The position numbers and the translations under genes are program-made. Positions 62,070-64,000 of a DNA stretch of 64,000 nucleotides are shown here, piece after piece. This DNA is from Eutypa lata (taxonomy: Eukaryota; Ascomycota; Sordariomycetes; Xylariales; Diatrypaceae): the NCBI GenBank assembly GCA_022661535.1, contig JAKULF010000002.1, positions 806,001-870,000 of the forward strand, written 5' to 3'. The notes under the pieces were generated by a model. The model did no database searches. It was not told the origin of the DNA and saw only the letters and a program-made list of their open reading frames with translations. Within the stretch, counting starts at the first letter, position 1, and each line of letters begins with the position of its first letter.

Positions 62070-62900
62070 TCACTTCAAGAACTTGGCTACGGCTGCTGAG
62101 ACTGCCACGTGTTGCTGTTGAAACAGCTTTTCCCTTTCAGCCTCCCAACCGCCCTTGGCAAACAAGGCTTCAGCAGGGCCGATAGCAAACTGTTCGTCAC
62201 CTTTCTCCAGCCCGGCATACATCTTCTCAATATAGGGTTGCAGAGGCATTCCAAGCTCTCCACCGTTCTGCATATCGGCCTGATGCTTCGTGTCGTGCAG
62301 TTCGGTCTGTACCGCCGGGGGGAACACCTCGACGAGCCGTACGTTATCGCCCGCCTCCTTCAGCTGCTGCCGAACGTTCATGATCCAACTGTGCAGCGCC
62401 GCTTTGCTCGCGTTGTAGCCCGGCGTTCGCAGCAGGCTCGGGATCAGAGCCAGCGACGCACTGACGAAGACCAGATGTGTTTGCTGCTTCCCCCCCTCCC
62501 TTCCCAGCTTCTGCAAGTGCGGTAGGAAGGCGGTCACGAGGTGTACGAAGGAAAGGTAGTTGGTCGTGAGCTCGTCCCCGAACACGCCCAGGTCGACGGC
62601 CTCGGGCTGCGCGAAGTCGAACGGCCGCTGGATCCCCGAGTTGAGCACGATGCAGTCGAGGTCGGGGTGTTCGCTGACGATGGACGCCGCTATGGAGGGG
62701 ATCTCGCGCAGGTTGGTGATGTCGAATGCTACGGCCGACGCGTTGGCGCTTCCGTGCTCCGCTACGAAGGCGTCGAGCTTCTCTCGTCGCCGTCCCGTGA
62801 CGATCACCGGGGTGCCTTGGCTGATGAGCTTCGCGCCCAGGGCCTCGCCTATCCCGGAGGTAGCGCCGATTATCAATGCTTTCTTGTAGAGCGGTGCCAT
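62070..62900 (-). CDS. Short-chain dehydrogenase/reductase (SDR), classical type
   Basis: Single exon, 276 residues from the ATG at 62900. The Rossmann dinucleotide motif ALIIGATSGIGEALGAKL lies near residues 8-25, followed by VTGRRREKLDAF, the NxxG-type LNSGI (Asn near 87) and the catalytic Ser in LVFVSASLAL (147 or 149). GYNASKAALHSW follows with Tyr near 162 and Lys near 166. The Arg pair after the second beta strand (TGRRREK) favours NADP(H). It resembles the yeast-type DltE/serine-dehydrogenase-like SDRs of fungi, whose substrates are mostly unknown. It lies tail-to-tail with the thioesterase gene, 168 bases away, and shares no promoter with it. GC content is high in the first half. Confidence 0.92.
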   Translation of the reverse strand: MAPLYKKALIIGATSGIGEALGAKLISQGTPVIVTGRRREKLDAFVAEHGSANASAVAFDITNLREIPSIAASIVSEHPDLDCIVLNSGIQRPFDFAQPEAVDLGVFGDELTTNYLSFVHLVTAFLPHLQKLGREGGKQQTHLVFVSASLALIPSLLRTPGYNASKAALHSWIMNVRQQLKEAGDNVRLVEVFPPAVQTELHDTKHQADMQNGGELGMPLQPYIEKMYAGLEKGDEQFAIGPAEALFAKGGWEAEREKLFQQQHVAVSAAVAKFLK

Positions 62901-63651
62901 CTTCAATCAATTGTTTTCTTATATATATCCAAATCCGCGAATCGCTAAGGAGTTAATCGTAGTTTCCGTGTGTTGCGTGATCGACTAAGCACATAGTATA
63001 TAGGTTCGGCCTTGAAGTTATTAGGCGCTATATATTCATCTTGTAAGTCTCAAACAGCTTCGGACAAAGGGGATAACAGAGCTAATCTGCGGCTCTGCGA
63101 TCGTCATTCCATTCACAGCGAGATATTATCTCCAGAACTACATAGAAGGCAACGCAAGCATGGCTGGTGTTTACTTCATAAAGCTCTTAGGGTTTGGCAT
63201 CGTTGACGGCGGGGTTTGAGTTAATTAGTTAGCTGACCCGGTAATCCGTTCTCATCGTCATTAGCGATTCGTCAACGGCAGAACCCTTGCTAGTGAAAGC
63301 CACTTAAAGCTTCGCCGAACCAAACCAATGCATGTTCCGCAGAATGTGTCCCGAAATGGCATAGTGTTTGAATGAATAATCACCGTTGCTACCCTGTTGT
63401 TCGAGGTGGGCTGTTCTGAAAAGGGCAATACTTTCTAGATCTATAAAAGCCCACCACTTATTAGCTCAGTTTACACATCATCATCTAATGCGTGATATGC
63501 TGAAGGCAACTCAAGCAGTATGGCACCTAAACAAACTATACGGTAATGGCATCTTCGAGTGCTACTTAGTTAAACAGTTGTCAGATCATTCAAGGCATAC
63601 ATTCATTGTACACGCATGTTGACTAAGTAGGCAAAGTCAATATCTGGAAAC
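62901..63651. other. Divergent promoter region, SDR and Zn2Cys6 genes
   Basis: About 750 bases between the divergently transcribed SDR and regulator genes. No supported frame. It could be a shared control region (inference). Confidence 0.45.
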
Positions 63652-64000
63652 ATGGTTGGTGTCGCATCTACAAAGAAGTGTAATACATGTCGCACTAAGA
63701 AGGTCAAGGTTAGTTCGATAATATTTTGGTTTGATATGAGTTCAGCTTTCCCAGCCTGAGAGAATCCTAACGACACTTCTTAGTGTGACCAGCAGAAACC
63801 AAGATGCGGACAATGCCGTAAAGGGGCTAGGGTATGCGAGTGGTCCAAGGGGCCGGCAACCTTTCTGAACCGATCTTCCACGGATTATGAGGCGCCACGT
63901 CGGGATGGGAAGATCCGTTTCAGGAACCAATTCGTTGATGACTTTCAATGGATGGACCAAGATGATAGACAACCAGTTGTACCCGGATCTGACCCGGCGT
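63652..64000 (+). CDS. Zn2Cys6 transcription factor, N-terminal part (cut by the window edge)
   Basis: Exon 1 (63652-63708) and exon 2 (from 63784, open to the window end), separated by a 75-nt intron (GTTAGT...TAG), restore a fungal zinc cluster: KKCNTCRTKKVK then CDQQKPRCGQCRKGARVC, with all six cysteines in C-x2-C-x6-C-x6-C-x2-C-x6-C spacing. The intron lies just before the third cysteine, a common position in this family. Such proteins bind CGG-type half sites and often control adjacent metabolic genes. About 91 residues are visible, and the middle and activation regions lie outside the window. Its position beside the SDR and thioesterase suggests a pathway regulator (inference). Confidence 0.9.

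Overview
This window is nuclear DNA of a filamentous ascomycete (Pezizomycotina, most likely Sordariomycetes; that rank is inferred from gene types and style, not tested). The genes are compact. Most carry one to four short introns (about 50-230 nt) with GTRNGT-like donors, CTRAY-like branch sites and YAG acceptors. Two tRNA genes are interrupted. Decayed genes carry CpA-to-TpA type stop changes and one very AT-rich block is present, as expected where repeat-induced point mutation (RIP) has acted. I see 15 intact or nearly intact protein genes, one gene cut by the right edge, three decayed genes and two tRNA genes. Coordinates of spliced genes were worked out by hand from reading-frame continuity. 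Layout, left to right. 0.4-1.5 kb: intracellular Asp-box (sialidase/GH93-like) protein. 2.3-4.9 kb: two relics, a gamma-glutamyltranspeptidase C-terminus and an SMP-30/gluconolactonase-like propeller broken by one in-frame stop. 7.0-9.4 kb: five-exon polytopic membrane protein. 9.6-13.2 kb: glutathione S-transferase and cytosolic serine hydroxymethyltransferase, same strand. 15.6-21.6 kb: vacuolar aspartic protease (PEP4 type) and a large Gln/Pro-rich nuclear-type protein. 23.9-25.5 kb: Clr5-domain protein. 26.5-32.1 kb: a divergent pair of secreted carbohydrate-active proteins (DUF5695-like and GH43). 33.4 kb: intron-containing tRNA-Leu(AAG), followed by about 1 kb of very AT-rich, probably RIP-mutated DNA. 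36.1-39.7 kb: SAGA subunit Spt7. 41.4-42.4 kb: VanZ-like membrane protein with a long acidic tail. 43.2-45.5 kb: PLP-dependent group II decarboxylase with a Gly/Asp-rich insertion. 46.3 kb: tRNA-Lys(CUU). 47.9-49.2 kb: decayed Ser/Thr-rich secreted protein gene. 49.2-55.4 kb: gene-poor. 55.4-56.6 kb: conserved fungal protein of unknown function. 59.4-64 kb: a group resembling the edge of a metabolic cluster (aminoglycoside-phosphotransferase-fold kinase, stand-alone thioesterase, short-chain dehydrogenase, Zn2Cys6 regulator). The observation I would check first is the tRNA-Lys(CUU) gene. Besides a normal 13-nt tRNA intron at position 37/38, its anticodon stem is split between positions 30 and 31 by a 60-nt insertion with GT...AG ends and an ideal fungal branch site 13 nt from the acceptor. 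That looks like a spliceosomal (mRNA-type) intron inside a Pol III tRNA gene. Other points of interest are two tandem duplications (7 and 14 nt) that break and then restore frame in the decayed Ser/Thr-rich gene, the divergent CAZyme pair, and a composite GGT-then-GAT microsatellite found in three unrelated genes.
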